Below are positions 24,045 through 36,082 of a DNA stretch of 64,000 nt, piece by piece. The notes beneath the pieces are model-generated. The model had not been told where the DNA came from. It searched no databases and saw only the letters and a list, made by a program, of their open reading frames with translations. This stretch comes from Dermatemys mawii (Eukaryota > Chordata > Testudines > Dermatemydidae). The stretch spans positions 23,481,326-23,545,325 of the forward strand of contig ML677364.1 in assembly GCA_007922305.1 (NCBI GenBank). Reading direction: 5' to 3'. A program made the translations under genes and the position numbers. Position 1 is the first letter of the stretch. The number at the start of each line of letters is the position of its first letter.

Positions 24045-24352
24045 AGGAGAGTCTACATGTGGAACTTGTTGTGAGGGGACACTATAAAGGCCAAAAGTAT
24101 AAGTGGGTTCAAAATAGAATTAGATAGATTCATGGAAGGTATGGCTATTAGCCAAGATGGCCAGGAATGCAGCCCCATGTTCTAAACCTAAACCTCTGAC
24201 TTTCAGAAGTGGGGCTTGACAACAGGTGATGAGTCAGTCAATAATTGTCTTCTTCTGTTCATTACCTCTGAAGCATTTGGCACAGGCTGCTGTCAGAAGA
24301 TGGGATCCTGGGCCAGAGGGACCATTGATCTAACCCAGCATGGCCATTCTTA
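24045..24352 (+). mobile_element. CR1 LINE 3' end
   Basis: The plus strand reads the ORF2 C-terminus with decay (FKIELDRFMEGMAIS block, about 24112-24156). The 3' UTR follows: ggatcctgggccagagggac, then cagcatggccattcttat at the terminus. It is the same subfamily style as the copy nested at 46905, more diverged. Confidence 0.88.
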
Positions 24353-27300
24353 TTAAATTTTCAGTGGACAAATAATCAAGTTTTTTGCCAGCACCAAAAT
24401 TATATCTATTTATAGATATTGATAGATATAGTGTGTGAATGTATTATATATATACACACAGAGGGGAAAAAGAGACTGTAAAGTAGGTGGCACTGCTTTG
24501 AAAACAGTTACAAAACCAATATCAAAGAATTTAATAATGATGAGGGTATCAGTGGCATAATTTGAGAATGGCTAGATTATCAAAAAACAAGAGGGAACTT
24601 CAATTAACATCTGTAATAGACCCCTAGGACTATAAAAGAGTGAGAAAAAATATTCATAGAACAACTATTGAATAGTTCACCACCACAGAATTCTCTCGTA
24701 AAGGTGACAGTAGCTATCCAAACATCTGTTGAATTACAAATAAACCTACTATAAATATGGTTCAGCAAAGAGATTTGTTACCAGACAAAAAGAGTTTTTT
24801 AGCTTCCATAGTGGAATTTTTCATTATCCAGGAAACAGTAATAGCAAGTCAAAATAGAGGAGAAACCATCTTGAATCTACATTCTAACAGGGAAGAATGG
24901 AATGAGCATATGAGGATAGTTAAGAAGCTTAGTTATAGTAACAATATCCTGCTCCAAGTCACATCTACTAATAAAGAATAGGTTCAAGAATACACAAAGA
25001 AAGTAGTTTTCATTAAAGCAACTTTTAAAGCAAGAGGGGTATCAGATCTAAGGTTTAACAAGAAACAGTTTCATTACAAATGAAAAACTCAACCTATAAG
25101 ATGCCAGTGTGACTAAAAAGGGGTCTGGATAAAGATTCAGCATTAAAAATGTGTTATAAAAAATCCAATTCTTGAGTGGCAGTCAAAACAAATATATAAT
25201 AAGGGGAATTTTCAAAAGTACTCAGCCTAACTCTGTCACTGTGTAAAAATCCCATTGACTTCCATGGGGGCAGCAAATGTTTTAATCGCTTGTACATTGT
25301 CAGTTGGAACTTTCAAGGAAGAGAAATATTTGGAAAAATAGCCCTCTGTAATATGTGTGATTTTTTTCTGCCATTGCTAAGACTTTGTGAGCCAGGATCT
25401 CATAAAATTAAGATTTGCCCTTCATTTTTTACACCATTGTCTTTATTTCTTTGAAAAGTAGCCAGTCATCTTAGTCCTAGGTCAACAAGCACAAGAATTT
25501 ATACGCCAACCAGAAAAGGAGTTCACACTACTTCATAAAGACATAAAGACTGAAACCTTCATCCAACACTCAAGCCAAGCTAATACTATGGTTTGAAAAT
25601 GTTTATCTATATTATTTGAAAATTGTTCTTCATTTCTGTATGCCTCTACATTTGGTTATCATGGTAGTTGTAGGCTAAGTGGAAATGGAAATAACCAATA
25701 AACTCACAAGAGTGACTTCCAAGGTTTCCAACTCACTTTTGAAGACAGTCTACTTGAATAAGCATCCACATTTTGGGGTGCTTATCAGAGCAGAAACATG
25801 GAAATTTGATGGTTTCCCATTTCTACCTTGAATGCAGTACCTCAGGTAGACCTGATGGAAATATGTTTTGCTTGACTGTCATTTAGTTGTTTGTTAAGCA
25901 GAGATGAACCAAAGGAGAGTGGATACAGTATTTTAGGGATTAGTGAAAAAGCACACTATCCATTGAGTTAAAGTTAGTATTTTATTGACTATTTTGGGCT
26001 TCTTCCAGCAGTTTGAAAAGGTGCATGATGAATTTTGTTATGTTAATGGGGCATGAGAGACGCACATAAAAAAGTGGGTTCATACTGTGAGAGGTCCTGT
26101 GAGAGGAAGCTATTTTTAAACATCTGTAGTTGGTTCACTGCCACAGGCAATTGAGTTCCAATACATTTCTCCTTTGACTCCTTGCACGAGAGTAGTCTGC
26201 AAAGCAGGAAACAAAGAAAATATCTTTAAAGACACTACTGCATTTCTTAGTTTAATCCTTAAAGGATATACTTTGTTACTTTGCTATTGTATTCCCACTT
26301 AAGGAAGTATTTACACAGCCAGAAAGAAGCCCTCTCCAATATTCAGAGATGAGTACATTACTGTAGCCACTTATGTTGTATATTGATGCAGGTGTCTTTC
26401 AGAAAAGCAAAGTACTTGCTTAGTAGTGATGACATGGGCATCCTGAAGTGTATAAATTTTTATGAATAGGCCCCTTGGCAATTACAGATGTGTTAATAAG
26501 TTTCCATTTTCACTGAGAATATAAAAAACATTTTTTCTCAGATTTAGGACTTTTTTAAACAACACAGAAGGCATTTTACTTGATTAAAAAGTACAGTTTA
26601 TACTAGGAAATCAGTTTATTTCTAATAGTGCATTTGTCATATTTAAGAGTGTGAATTTAATTTTAAAAAAATGAGCTGTAGGATTCTTTGCTGACATCCT
26701 GTGCTCATTTCCATGCCTTTATTTTTTAATCTTTTAATTGGAAAGATACACTGTCTATATAACAACGAATTCCTTGTAATCCCTATAACATGGCTTCCAT
26801 GTTCTCCATTCTACCGAACCTGCCCCAGTCAAACTCACCAATTACCTCCTTTGAAGCCAAATCTGAAAGCTTCTTCTACATTCTCATCCTTTCCCAACCT
26901 TTAGTGGCTTTGGAGATTGTGAACCTCCACCTAGATCTTCACTCTTCTGCTTCTGTGACTGCTCTTCATGTATCATCTTCTGTCTCCCACTGTTCATTGT
27001 AATAATTCAGGGTTCCATTGTTGAGTCTCTTCTCCCTCTTTCCTTTGACATCTCATCTGATTTAATGGGCTCAATTATGGCAGCTGTACTAATGACTTGC
27101 AGAGCTATCTCTTCACTCCATTTTCCATCTACATATTGTGACGTGATCTTAGAGTATGTACTAATTATATTGATTACTTAAGAATGCCCAGTTATCACTT
27201 TGTGGGTTGACAGATTCTTACCCCAAGATCAGGTCCAGTATTATTTAAATTATTATATAGTTGGGAACCCTGATGTGCAGTTGCAACACTCACAATATAG

Positions 27301-27439
27301 GAACTCTTTTATATTTAGAAATATAGGTTAATAAGACATTTAGCACAGTTACAAAAATACCAACTTAGTAGAATAGATAGAGATATTACAGAATGTACAT
27401 CTGCACATCCATATACTCACACCATCCCTTGTAGAACAA
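24353..27439. other. mostly unassigned; weak fold-back MITE trace near 25205-25330
   Basis: The stretch 25205-25330 contains attttcaaaagtactcagcc and cccattgacttccatggg, a pattern of common fold-back MITEs. At 26790-27000 there is a TC-rich open stretch with no recognised domain. Nothing else seen. Confidence 0.4.
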
Positions 27440-28895
27440 CCTGAAATGTTAGCTACCGTCATGGCCCACAGTATGACAACATTTTTATGGCTGACTTAGA
27501 ACAACGCTTCCTCAGCTCTCGTCCCTGAGCATCCCTCCTCTACTTGCACTACATTGATGACATCTTCATCATATTGACCCATGGGAAGGAGGTCCTTGAA
27601 GAATTCCACCTGGATTTCAACAATTTCCACCCCACCATCAGCCTCAAGAGATCCATTTCCTGGACACTAGAGTTTAAATAAGTGATGGCAACATAAACAC
27701 CACCCTATGCTGGAAACCTTCTGACCTTTATACTTACCTACATGCCTCCAGCTTCCATCCTGGACACATTACACGATCCATTGTCTATAGCCAAGCCCTA
27801 AGATACAATCAAATTTGCTGCAGTCCCTCAGACAATGACAAACACCTACAAGATCTTCAACAAGCATTCTTAAAACTACAATACCCACCTGGGGAAGAGA
27901 GGAACCAGACTGACAGAGCAAGACAGGTACTCAAAAGTCACCTACTACAGGACAGGCCCAAGGAGAATGACAGAACATATACCACTGGCCATCATATATA
28001 GTCCCCAGCTAAAACCTCTCCAGCACATCATCAACAATCTACAAGCTATCCTGGAAAATGATCCCTCACTCTCACAGACCTTGGGAGGCAGGCCAGTCCT
28101 TGCTTACAGACAGCCCCCACAACCTGAAGCAAATACTTACCAGCAACTACACACCACACCACAGAAACACTAACCCAGGAACCAAACCCCGTGGCAAACT
28201 TTGTTGCCTGCTCTGTCCCCATATCTACTCTAGTGACACCACGAGAGGACCAACCACATCAGCCACACCATCCGGGGCTCATTCATCTGCACATCTGCTA
28301 ATATGATATATGCCATCATGTGCCAGCTATGCCCCTCTGCCATGTACTTTGGCCAAACCAGACAGTCTCTGTGTAAAAGAATAGAAGGACACAAATCAGA
28401 TATCAGGAATGGTAATACACAAAAGCCAGTAGGAGAATGTGTCAATCTTCCTGGACATTCTATAACAGAATTAAAAGTAGCCATACAACATACATACAAC
28501 AACAACAACAACAAAACTTTCAGAAACAGACTTTAAAGAAATTTCAGAACTACAATTCATTTGCAAATTTAACACCATTAATTTGGGCTTGAATAGAAAC
28601 TGGGAGTGGCTGACACACTACAAAAGCAACTTTCTAACTCCTTGAACTGGCACTTCCTCATCAGTTATTGGGAATCGACCACATCCACCCAGACTGAATT
28701 GGCCCTGTCAACACTGGTTCTCCACTTGTGAGGTAACTCCCTTCTCTTCCCGTGTCAGTATATTCATGCCTGCATCTGTAACTTTCAGTCCATGCATCTG
28801 AAGAAGTAGGGTTTTTTACCTATTAAAGCTTATGCCCAAACAAATCTGTTAGTCTTAAGGTACCACTGGACTCCTTGTTGTTTTTTCTCATCACC
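27440..28895 (+). mobile_element. Penelope-like retroelement, RT 3' part plus GIY-YIG endonuclease
   Basis: Longest PLE copy in the window. The RT part shows DNIFMADLEQRFLSSR at about 27474-27521, the catalytic YIDD at 27550-27561 (YIDDIFII context), then a TISLKRSI block. A hairpin-rich linker region with LKPLQHIINNLQ and RPVLAYRQPP follows (about 28015-28120). The GIY-YIG-type endonuclease is at 28300-28460, with IYAIMCQLCP, MYFGQTRQSL and RIEGHKSDIRNGN. A frame change separates the RT, linker and endonuclease frames, and stops interrupt them. The 3' end carries a decayed hammerhead and the tail ctgttagtcttaaggtaccac to about 28880. The 5' half of the RT is missing. Confidence 0.93.
28790..28845 (+). 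ncRNA. decayed hammerhead-like motif at PLE 3' end
   Basis: CTGAAGA at 28798-28804 matches the CUGANGA box. The following stem agtagg/cctatt pairs, but the second core box reads TTAAA instead of GAAA. The mini stem III is agc-ttat-gcc, with its closing pair lost. It is recognisably the same motif as at 2348-2385, probably inactive. Confidence 0.5.
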
Positions 28896-29989
28896 ATCAC
28901 CTTCCCTATCATCACCAGTGGCCATCGATCTGGTACCTCGCAAGGACTACATCTCTTCTACCACCCCTTGGCTGGAATGCCACTTTAATATGTTATGCTG
29001 GTGCCATTATGTTCAATGCATATTCAGTAGGGGATTTTTCTGTTCTGCTTATTTGTATTTCCTCACCTCACTAATGTTGGAGTGTCTTTTTCCTATAGGT
29101 TAGTATTCCAATTATCTCAATTTATTATATACATCAATTCTTTACTATGGCCATTTTGTGGTTAGATATCACATTTGCTTTTTCTGTCCTAAATGATTAT
29201 TTTGTTACTTTCCAGGTTCCAAGTTGTGGTGTATCTGTTTAGTTTAAAAGGGTACAAACTTAGGAAAGCTCCTATCCCAACCAGCTTTAATGCAGCCTAT
29301 ACGTTAAAGTTTGCAGACATACATGAACCTTATGCTTTAGCTTCATTTATCTCTAGGTGAAAGGTCCCAGACATATGTATGCTAACTTTGCCTTAGCTCA
29401 CCATGCAGGATGTGGCCTGCAGGTCCCTTGTGTTACAACCAAAATATATCCTAATATAAACCCATTATAATAAAACAAATAATCAGACCTATAAGAAACT
29501 TTTAAGAAAGGATATATATATAGGCAAGCAAGCAGGCTAGCCTTAAATGTATGTCATGTACATATTATGTACATCAGTTTGTTGCCAGGACACTTCTGTG
29601 GTTGAATTATTTACCTGTGGACAGAACTTCCCCTTAAGCTCTATTTTCACCTCCCCAAATATGTGGGATTTTTCTGTTTGGCTGTTTATCTGTTCAAAGA
29701 TCATAGGTCTCAAACCTTATGCCAGCTTGCTGAAGCTAATGTCTTACAGGATACGGGCCTGTAGGTTTCTTGCATTTCTGCTGAATATTATGCAAAGCAG
29801 TAAATATAATGAAGGCAAGTGAGCCTGTTGGCCTACAGGAGCTGTGAATATAATAAAGCATATTAGCCTGCTGGGTACAATATAGGCTTCCATCTCCATC
29901 TGCCTGTGCAATATCTTCCTGAATGTTCCAGCAACTCAAGCTCAGCAACTGACTCCTCCTAGTTTTAGTGCAGTGTCTTTTTCCAGGTA
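28896..29989. repeat. mostly unassigned; two similar blocks of an unknown repeat
   Basis: Two blocks share words in the same order: ggcctgcaggtcccttgtgt ... ggcaagcaagcaggct (about 29413-29537) and ggcctgtaggtttcttgcat ... ggcaagtgagcctgtt (about 29757-29830). They look like diverged copies or subrepeats of one family that I cannot name. A palindromic catgtacat/atgtacat stretch lies at 29556-29575. Confidence 0.35.
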
Positions 29990-30475
29990 GCCATCTTTGA
30001 CTGAGTCTTTGGTACCTACTCCCTCTCCTCCTTCCTTAAAACTCACTTTTTCCAGGAGACCTGTAACCCCAACATAAAGTTCATAAAATTACAATGATAA
30101 GAGACACAGCTGGAGGAATATAAACAAAACAAATTGGAAAGTGGTGGTCTTGGTGAATTCTCCATCACTGACAATGTTTAAATCAAATTGGATGCTTGTC
30201 TAAAAAAATATGCGGTAGGAATTATTGTGGAAAGTTCTATGGCCTGGGTTATGCAGGAGGCCAGTCAAGGTGATCCTAATGTTCCCTTTTGGCGTTGGAA
30301 TCTATGAATCTATGCTGAACCTCTAGGTCAATTGTGCCTTTTATTGCATCCCGTACCTAATCTCTCTTCTGCTCCTTATTTATTGTATGTGCCCTGTGGG
30401 AGGAAACTTCTTTCCTTACTTCCGTGAAGTACCTAGAACACTTTGGGCAGTATACAAAAAATAACAATGAATAAA
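29990..30475 (+). mobile_element. L2-type LINE 3' end split by a CR1 insertion
   Basis: The left part (29990-30070), with ccttaaaactcactttttcc, and the right part (30330-30475), with ccttatttattgtatgtgcc and ctagaacactttgggcag, read as the C-terminal and 3'-UTR parts of one L2-like LINE. Between them sits a CR1 tail (separate entry). Both parts are strongly decayed, so the L2 predates the CR1. Confidence 0.5.
30095..30315 (+). mobile_element. CR1 LINE 3' end
   Basis: The plus strand contains ctccatcactgacaatgttt, gaaagttctatggcctgggt, aggaggccagtcaaggtgat and a terminus of repeated aatctatgaatctatg (about 30299-30314). This is a classic CR1 3' end, inserted in an older L2-like sequence. Confidence 0.9.
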
Positions 30476-33400
30476 TCTGAGAGCATGGCATATGGTGGGG
30501 GGAGAATAACTCCTGACATTTAAATATAAGTACATTTTACATAGCATTTGTGAATAGATTCGGCCTCCATCCATTTAAAATGCTAAGGCAGTGGTTGATT
30601 TCCTTGCCTATGGTGGGACAATTGCCTCCAACGCACGTGGCTCAGGGTGATGCTCCAGAGGCTGCTGCTAGTGCTACTGCACCTGTGTCCTGTAAAGTTC
30701 TGACCTTCACATCTTGGACTGTCGGTGCCACTGCAGAATTTTGGACAATGAAACAATGAGATCGCTTTTGATTTTCCCATGCTAAGATGAGGAACATCAA
30801 TCTTAATCACTGGAAAACAGAATGTTCAATATGTTGGTTCTAGAAAAACATGGAACAAAAGGGCATCTATCTCTGAATTTGAAGGAAAGCCTACTTCTGC
30901 CTAATACAATGGAGAAATTGTTCAAAAATAGTTCATACTTCTCTAGAAAAGACTGCCCCTCCCCCCCGCTTCCTGCGGTCAATGAAATGCTTGGTTATTT
31001 TCCACAGTACTAGGTTTATTTACATGTCCACCTTTTAATTTTTTTATGCTTTGCATTTTTGCGAATTTGCTGCAACTTGATGATTTAGACAGGACCCTCC
31101 TCTTTCTTCCCACCTCCTCAGCCTCCTTTTGGAATTGTGCACGCTTCCCGCACAGTGGCAGCCCGATAGCATAGTGCATATTGAGAAATCCTGTTGGGTG
31201 ATTGTCAGTTCTGTGTAATGTAGATGTCATTCCATTTTAAAATATGCTAAAACCATGCTTACTTGGTACGAGGTGCATGTCCTTGCTGAATAGGAACCAT
31301 AGGATAAAGTCTGGGCATGAAATACATAGGGTGGCTTAAGAGTTCCGGCACGCATCCTTATTAACCACTTTCAGTCATGTACAGCACATCCTCCTGATCT
31401 GTTCAGATTACTGTCTCCACATTATCATATCATTTCCCCTGAGTGTGCAATAGGTTTAAGTACTGTGACGGGGCTTATTTTCTTCACCTTATTTTGTGCA
31501 TTTTCTTCAGGCTCTTTGTATGTATCAAAGCAATGTGAAGGATTTGTATGTTGATTCTGGAGCAATATTCCAATTTATGGACCCACACATATGTATTATT
31601 TTATGTTCATAACATCTCTCATTTCAGCCACTCTGACAGATGCATTCTTCAATGGAGTAACTGTACTCAGCACTCTCGGTAGGTGCTGAGAGAACAGCTG
31701 TTCTACTGGTGGTAGCAAAGATCTACCAAAACAGTAGAGATGTTCTGCTGCTTGTCTTACTTCCTGCAGCAGTTGGCAAGCAGTGCCAATCAGCAGGGAA
31801 CAGTTAGGGTGAAGGGGACTCAATCAGGCATACTGTAGTTTAACATCTGATTGAGGAATTTATGCAGAATATGGAAACAACCAATTAGAAGTGATGCTTT
31901 GACTGGGGAGGGTTTGTGGTTTTCTTTACATCTACCACTTAACTAGTACTAGGAAAGCTTGGAAATGGTGGATTTGTTAAGGAGGGAAGAAAATATCTCG
32001 CAACTGAATCAGCCATTTAGAAAAAGGAAAAAAAAATACAAACTCTGTATGGGAGTGGGGGTAGATAGTTGGCTGGCAAATCCAAATCATGGCACTGCAC
32101 ATTTTCCACTGAGGAATTCACTTTAAATTGAGAATTCTCTTTACTAGTAAAAAGAGAAATTTTAAGATATGATTGAAGTTTGTGCTTATATTACTTGATT
32201 ACAATCGTGTCCCCATTTAACTTTGGATATGGATTAGAAAACTTTCTGTTGGAGTATGAAATAAGCTTGAAATTATTTTATTTTTTTCTCAATTCCAATA
32301 ATTTGTTCATCTGTTTTTTAAAAAACAAAACTAAATTCCCCGGACACTGCTCTTTGTAGAATTTAAATGTGAGAATTAATACCTCCTTAACATTCTAACC
32401 ATTAATTCAGGCGTGTGGATTCTGAGGTTTGCATTTATTTGGTTTGGTTTTACCAGGCGCCTGAATCCCCTTTTTCTTTCTAGATTTGTGTTCACAGTAC
32501 AAGACTAGGTATCATTTATCTCCTCATAGGATAATTGGTCCTGATATTGATATGCTGTGTTAGATTTTCAGATTCCTTTTTAATGCATAAAGCCTGTAAA
32601 TATCTACAGTTCCCAGCAGCTTAACAGAATCATCCCCCCTCTGACCACATAATTGTTAAATTGTGCGTGTAAAATGGCTTCAGGATATTTTGTCCCTTTT
32701 CCAGCAGGTTATATCAGGGAAAACTTGCCAGAGAACATTGTGGTGTTTTTGTACCCTTTAGGTTAGGAACTCAAAGGTCAATAGTTGCCAAAAGCATTTT
32801 CACTGAGCAACTACTACTTTTGTCAAGCTCTGCAACCTGCCTCACCAGTGATCCTTATCTTTTATTAGAAGCTGCATATGTATGCGTTTACCGGGTCTTT
32901 ATACTACTGGCAAATAATCTTGGTTTCCTGAAATATTTTGTTTGCTGTTTTGTACAATTAATCATGATGATTAATTAGCTGCTTAAGCACATATTACATG
33001 CTAATGCACCAGGCTCACATAGTCACATTACTGTTTTCTTCCTTTAACACTTTTGGCCAAATGCATGCCTACCGAAATACATTAAGGGAGTTATGCTGGG
33101 TACTGTGTTTAGCTTGTGCCTTACAAGTAATACCATTTGGTTTTCAAGAGTAGAACAGTTACAAGCTAAAAGAATATGCTCAATGATATTCATTTCACTA
33201 GACCAGTATTCAAATATTTGAGCGATGTTTTCAAATGTATGCCTTGTGTCTGTCTTCAAGGGTCTGATTCTACGCTACACTGATGTAATGTAGCCCTATT
33301 GATGTAACTGGAATGACTTCTGATTTATGCTGGTGTGAGAGGAGAATAATGCCCGTAATGTTCTGAGATGGAGACGAGAGAGCTTTGTCTTTGACTTACT

Positions 33401-33835
33401 AAATGCTACTAGCTGACAAAAAAAAATGTTTCTGTTATTAATAGTAATGAGAGTAGTTAAAATATGAGTGCTATTCAATTCATAGAAGACTAGATTTTCA
33501 GCTGTTGTAAGCCATGTAGCGCCATTGTAGTCACCTCAGCCAATTTAGACAAGGCTGCGTCTCACAATATGGTTAATAGTTGTAAACTTTCACAGGCATT
33601 TCATAGAAGTCACATATCATCCCTTGAGCACTAGCCATGGGTTGTTCTACTCATCAAAATGTTAAAGTTGGATTTATCTTTCCATCGAAAAGTCCCAGTA
33701 ATTCATTACCTGCTCCATCCCCATAGTACTGCTACAACAGAGATAAAAAATGTGTGTTTGTAAAAGTCCTGCAGTTTTAAGATATGTATCTTAAGAGCAA
33801 AGGCATGCAAGCAAAACTATTTAAAAGTCAAGAAT
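30476..33835. other. unassigned non-coding sequence; fold-back trace near 33255-33350
   Basis: About 3.4 kb with no exon or clear repeat. At 33255-33350, ggtctgattctacgctacac and ttatgctggtgtgagaggag are opposite ends of a decayed fold-back MITE of the kind seen at 35755. Confidence 0.45.
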
Positions 33836-33954
33836 CAGAGAGGTAGCCGTGTTAGTCTGGAATTGCAGAAGTGACAAAGAGTCCTGTGGCACCTTAAAGA
33901 CTAACTAAAAGTTAATTTAGTTAGTCTTTAAGGTGCCACAGGACTCTTTGTCAC
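33836..33954. mobile_element. Penelope-like element 3' tail, perfect inverted dimer
   Basis: Begins with aatcagagaggtagccgtg, the terminal tail sequence of the PLE family. A perfect 39-bp inverted repeat follows: 33871-33909 and 33916-33954, separated by 6 bp (agttaa). The arms are the terminal 39 bp next to the former hammerhead region, which is missing here. As RNA or single-stranded DNA this would form a stable hairpin. Confidence 0.9.
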
Positions 33955-34457
33955 TATTTAAAAGTCATCGATACAAACTTCCTTCAGAACTAAAACTTGC
34001 AAATCAAATGACCATGTAAAGAAAGGAATTTGGAGTAGTACTCAATTTTTAAACTACAGTGTGAGAATATATTTGGCTTTATGCTTTGTCAGAACTAGAG
34101 TTCTTACAAAGGAAATGTAAAATCCTATTCAAACAGATTTGGATTGTTTTCCTCTTCCTTGTGATTGTATCATCAAATCAAGTAATATAGTTAATGAAAA
34201 TTAAAGCAGAAGTGAACAAAAGAAAACAAACGGGCAGTGATGAGAAAGCAGTACATAGCTACAGTACAACAAATGAATCTAAGTCGATGAAATACCATGC
34301 AGCATCTGAAAGAAATGAAATGAAAACAGATTGTCATCTGATTATATTGTTTTCCAAAGTTTCATGCATATTTCTTTGGAGAGTAGTTTACAAATGATGT
34401 ATATAACATGTGGAACACAACTGTAAACAGACATGTAATGTGCCTTTCTTACAGTTA
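33955..34457. other. unassigned non-coding sequence
   Basis: Nothing recognisable seen. Confidence 0.45.
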
Positions 34458-34576
34458 GGGTTGCCAACTCTCCAGGATTCTCCTGGACTCTCCAGGAATT
34501 AAAGATTAATCTTTAATAAAAGACTATGTCACGTGATGAAATCTCCAGGAATGTGTCCAATCCAAATTGGCAACCC
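34458..34576. mobile_element. 119-bp MITE with GGGTTGCCAA termini
   Basis: Left end gggttgccaactctcc, right end aattggcaaccc; TA dinucleotides flank both sides (34456-34457 and 34577-34578). Internal near-repeats of ctctccagga and ctccaggaat add further pairing. The TA flanks suggest a Tc1/mariner-like origin, but with 119 bp and no transposase this is uncertain. Confidence 0.7.
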
Positions 34577-34578
34577 TA

Positions 34579-35514
34579 ATTACAATCTATTCTATGATCT
34601 TAGTTCATACTAAAGAAAAAAAGATAAGGTGCACATTTTTGTTTAAAGTACTTATTGATTTGTGATAGAAATATATTGCATCAGAGATTGAAAATATGTG
34701 TAACGTAGCTTCAATTTTATGATTTAACAAGAAATATAATGATCATGGTGACCAGCAATATTTTACTGGTAGTCTAGCAAAATCTGTTTGGACACACTAC
34801 ATTTGCAAGATTAAAAGGAAACCTATAGTAGGACAATATTGTCTGAAGTATGAACTGGTATATTCAGTGTTTCCTGCATCCTCTGTCACTGAGCACATGT
34901 TGCCCTGAGGTCTGTAACTGAGCTGCACTTTGCCCTTTATGGAGCTGCCCTATTTCTCACTAAGAGGCAGTGCACATTGTGGCATGTGTGTGTGAGAGAG
35001 GGAGGGCCTTGCATGAGTTGCTGTCAGAGCATGGGAAAACAAAATCCCATCATTTTTACTAGCCTTGTTCCACCCCACTTCACCCATACACCAACCGTGC
35101 ATGGCCACTTGTCACTGACCCTTGCCTTGTTCCATTTTCTTTCACACTTTGAGGTTGCACATGTGCGGCCATGCTGAGCATGCTCCTCATTTTGAAACTG
35201 ATTGTACAACATTGTCCGGCACAAACCGTGCAGAAACGTACTGGCTGTGTGCAGAGCCAGGGCTCACTGAAAAGAACGTATCTTTATAGGTGGTCAGCAC
35301 AGAGGCAGAGTTTTTGATGAATGTTATGGTGTATGTATCGGGCAACAGAATCACTGAATCACTGGAGTAGAAATGCAGGATGTGAAGCTTGGATGAGAGA
35401 AGGCAAAAGATCAGATGAGTTTTATCATATCTTGTGTTTTGTGCTCTTAATACCACTTAAGCTAACGTTATTGCTTTAAGAAATAAAACCCGTCCCTGTT
35501 CCGTACTAGCAGAC
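34579..35514. other. unassigned non-coding sequence
   Basis: No family or exon recognised. Overlapping ORFs near 34977-35456 lie on both strands and lack domain features. Confidence 0.45.
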
Positions 35515-35860
35515 CGGTTCTCAGGCAAAACTTTCACTGGAATAAATGGAATTTTGCCTGAATAAGGGGTGCTGGATTGGTTGTGTGATGAACAGCATGA
35601 AATGCCATTTGGATAAGTCATATCAATGCCTTCCTTTTCTGTAATAATAGTTTGGAGGGAAAATCAGAAATGACAGCTGGTAACTATTTTTGTTGAGAGG
35701 TCTTGATGGCTCAGATTAATCCATTTTCATTCATTCAAATAATCTAGTACTGAAGAATCTGGTTCTCCTTTCACTTATACAAGAGTAAATCAAGAGTAAC
35801 TCTACTTTGAAGCTAATGGAATTTCACCAATGAAAGTGAAAACCAGATCCCTAAGTTAAA
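35515..35860. repeat. two fold-back MITE copies
   Basis: Copy 1 (about 35518-35570) pairs caggcaaaactttcac with the mirrored ggaattttgcctgaataagg. Copy 2 (about 35755-35857) pairs tctggttctcctttcactta with tgaaagtgaaaaccagatcc. Both belong to the common amniote fold-back units with a ttga/tcaa-like centre. Small, decayed and non-coding. Confidence 0.55.
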
Positions 35861-35994
35861 ATTGACTTTGACTATACACATTTGATTGTGTAGCATAAGA
35901 AGACATGAATGATGCTGTTTAAAGAATACCATCAAGCTGGATTGGTACAAACATTAGCAGCTATTATTTTCTAAAATCAGGGGTTGCACATTCA

Positions 35995-36082
35995 CGACAA
36001 AGAGTCCTGTGGCACCTTATAGACTAACAGATGTATTAGAGCATAAGCTTTTGTGGGTGAATGTCCACTTCATCAACTTTAA
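35995..36082 (-). mobile_element. Penelope-like element 3' tail, single copy
   Basis: On the plus strand this reads cgacaaagagtcctgtggc, gcataagcttttgtgggtg and ccacttcatcaa, the complement of the PLE tail. On the minus strand the hammerhead boxes are decayed: TTGATGA for CTGATGA and AAAA for GAAA. The second change is what CpG deamination would produce. This is the only recognised tail here that is not an inverted dimer. Confidence 0.85.
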
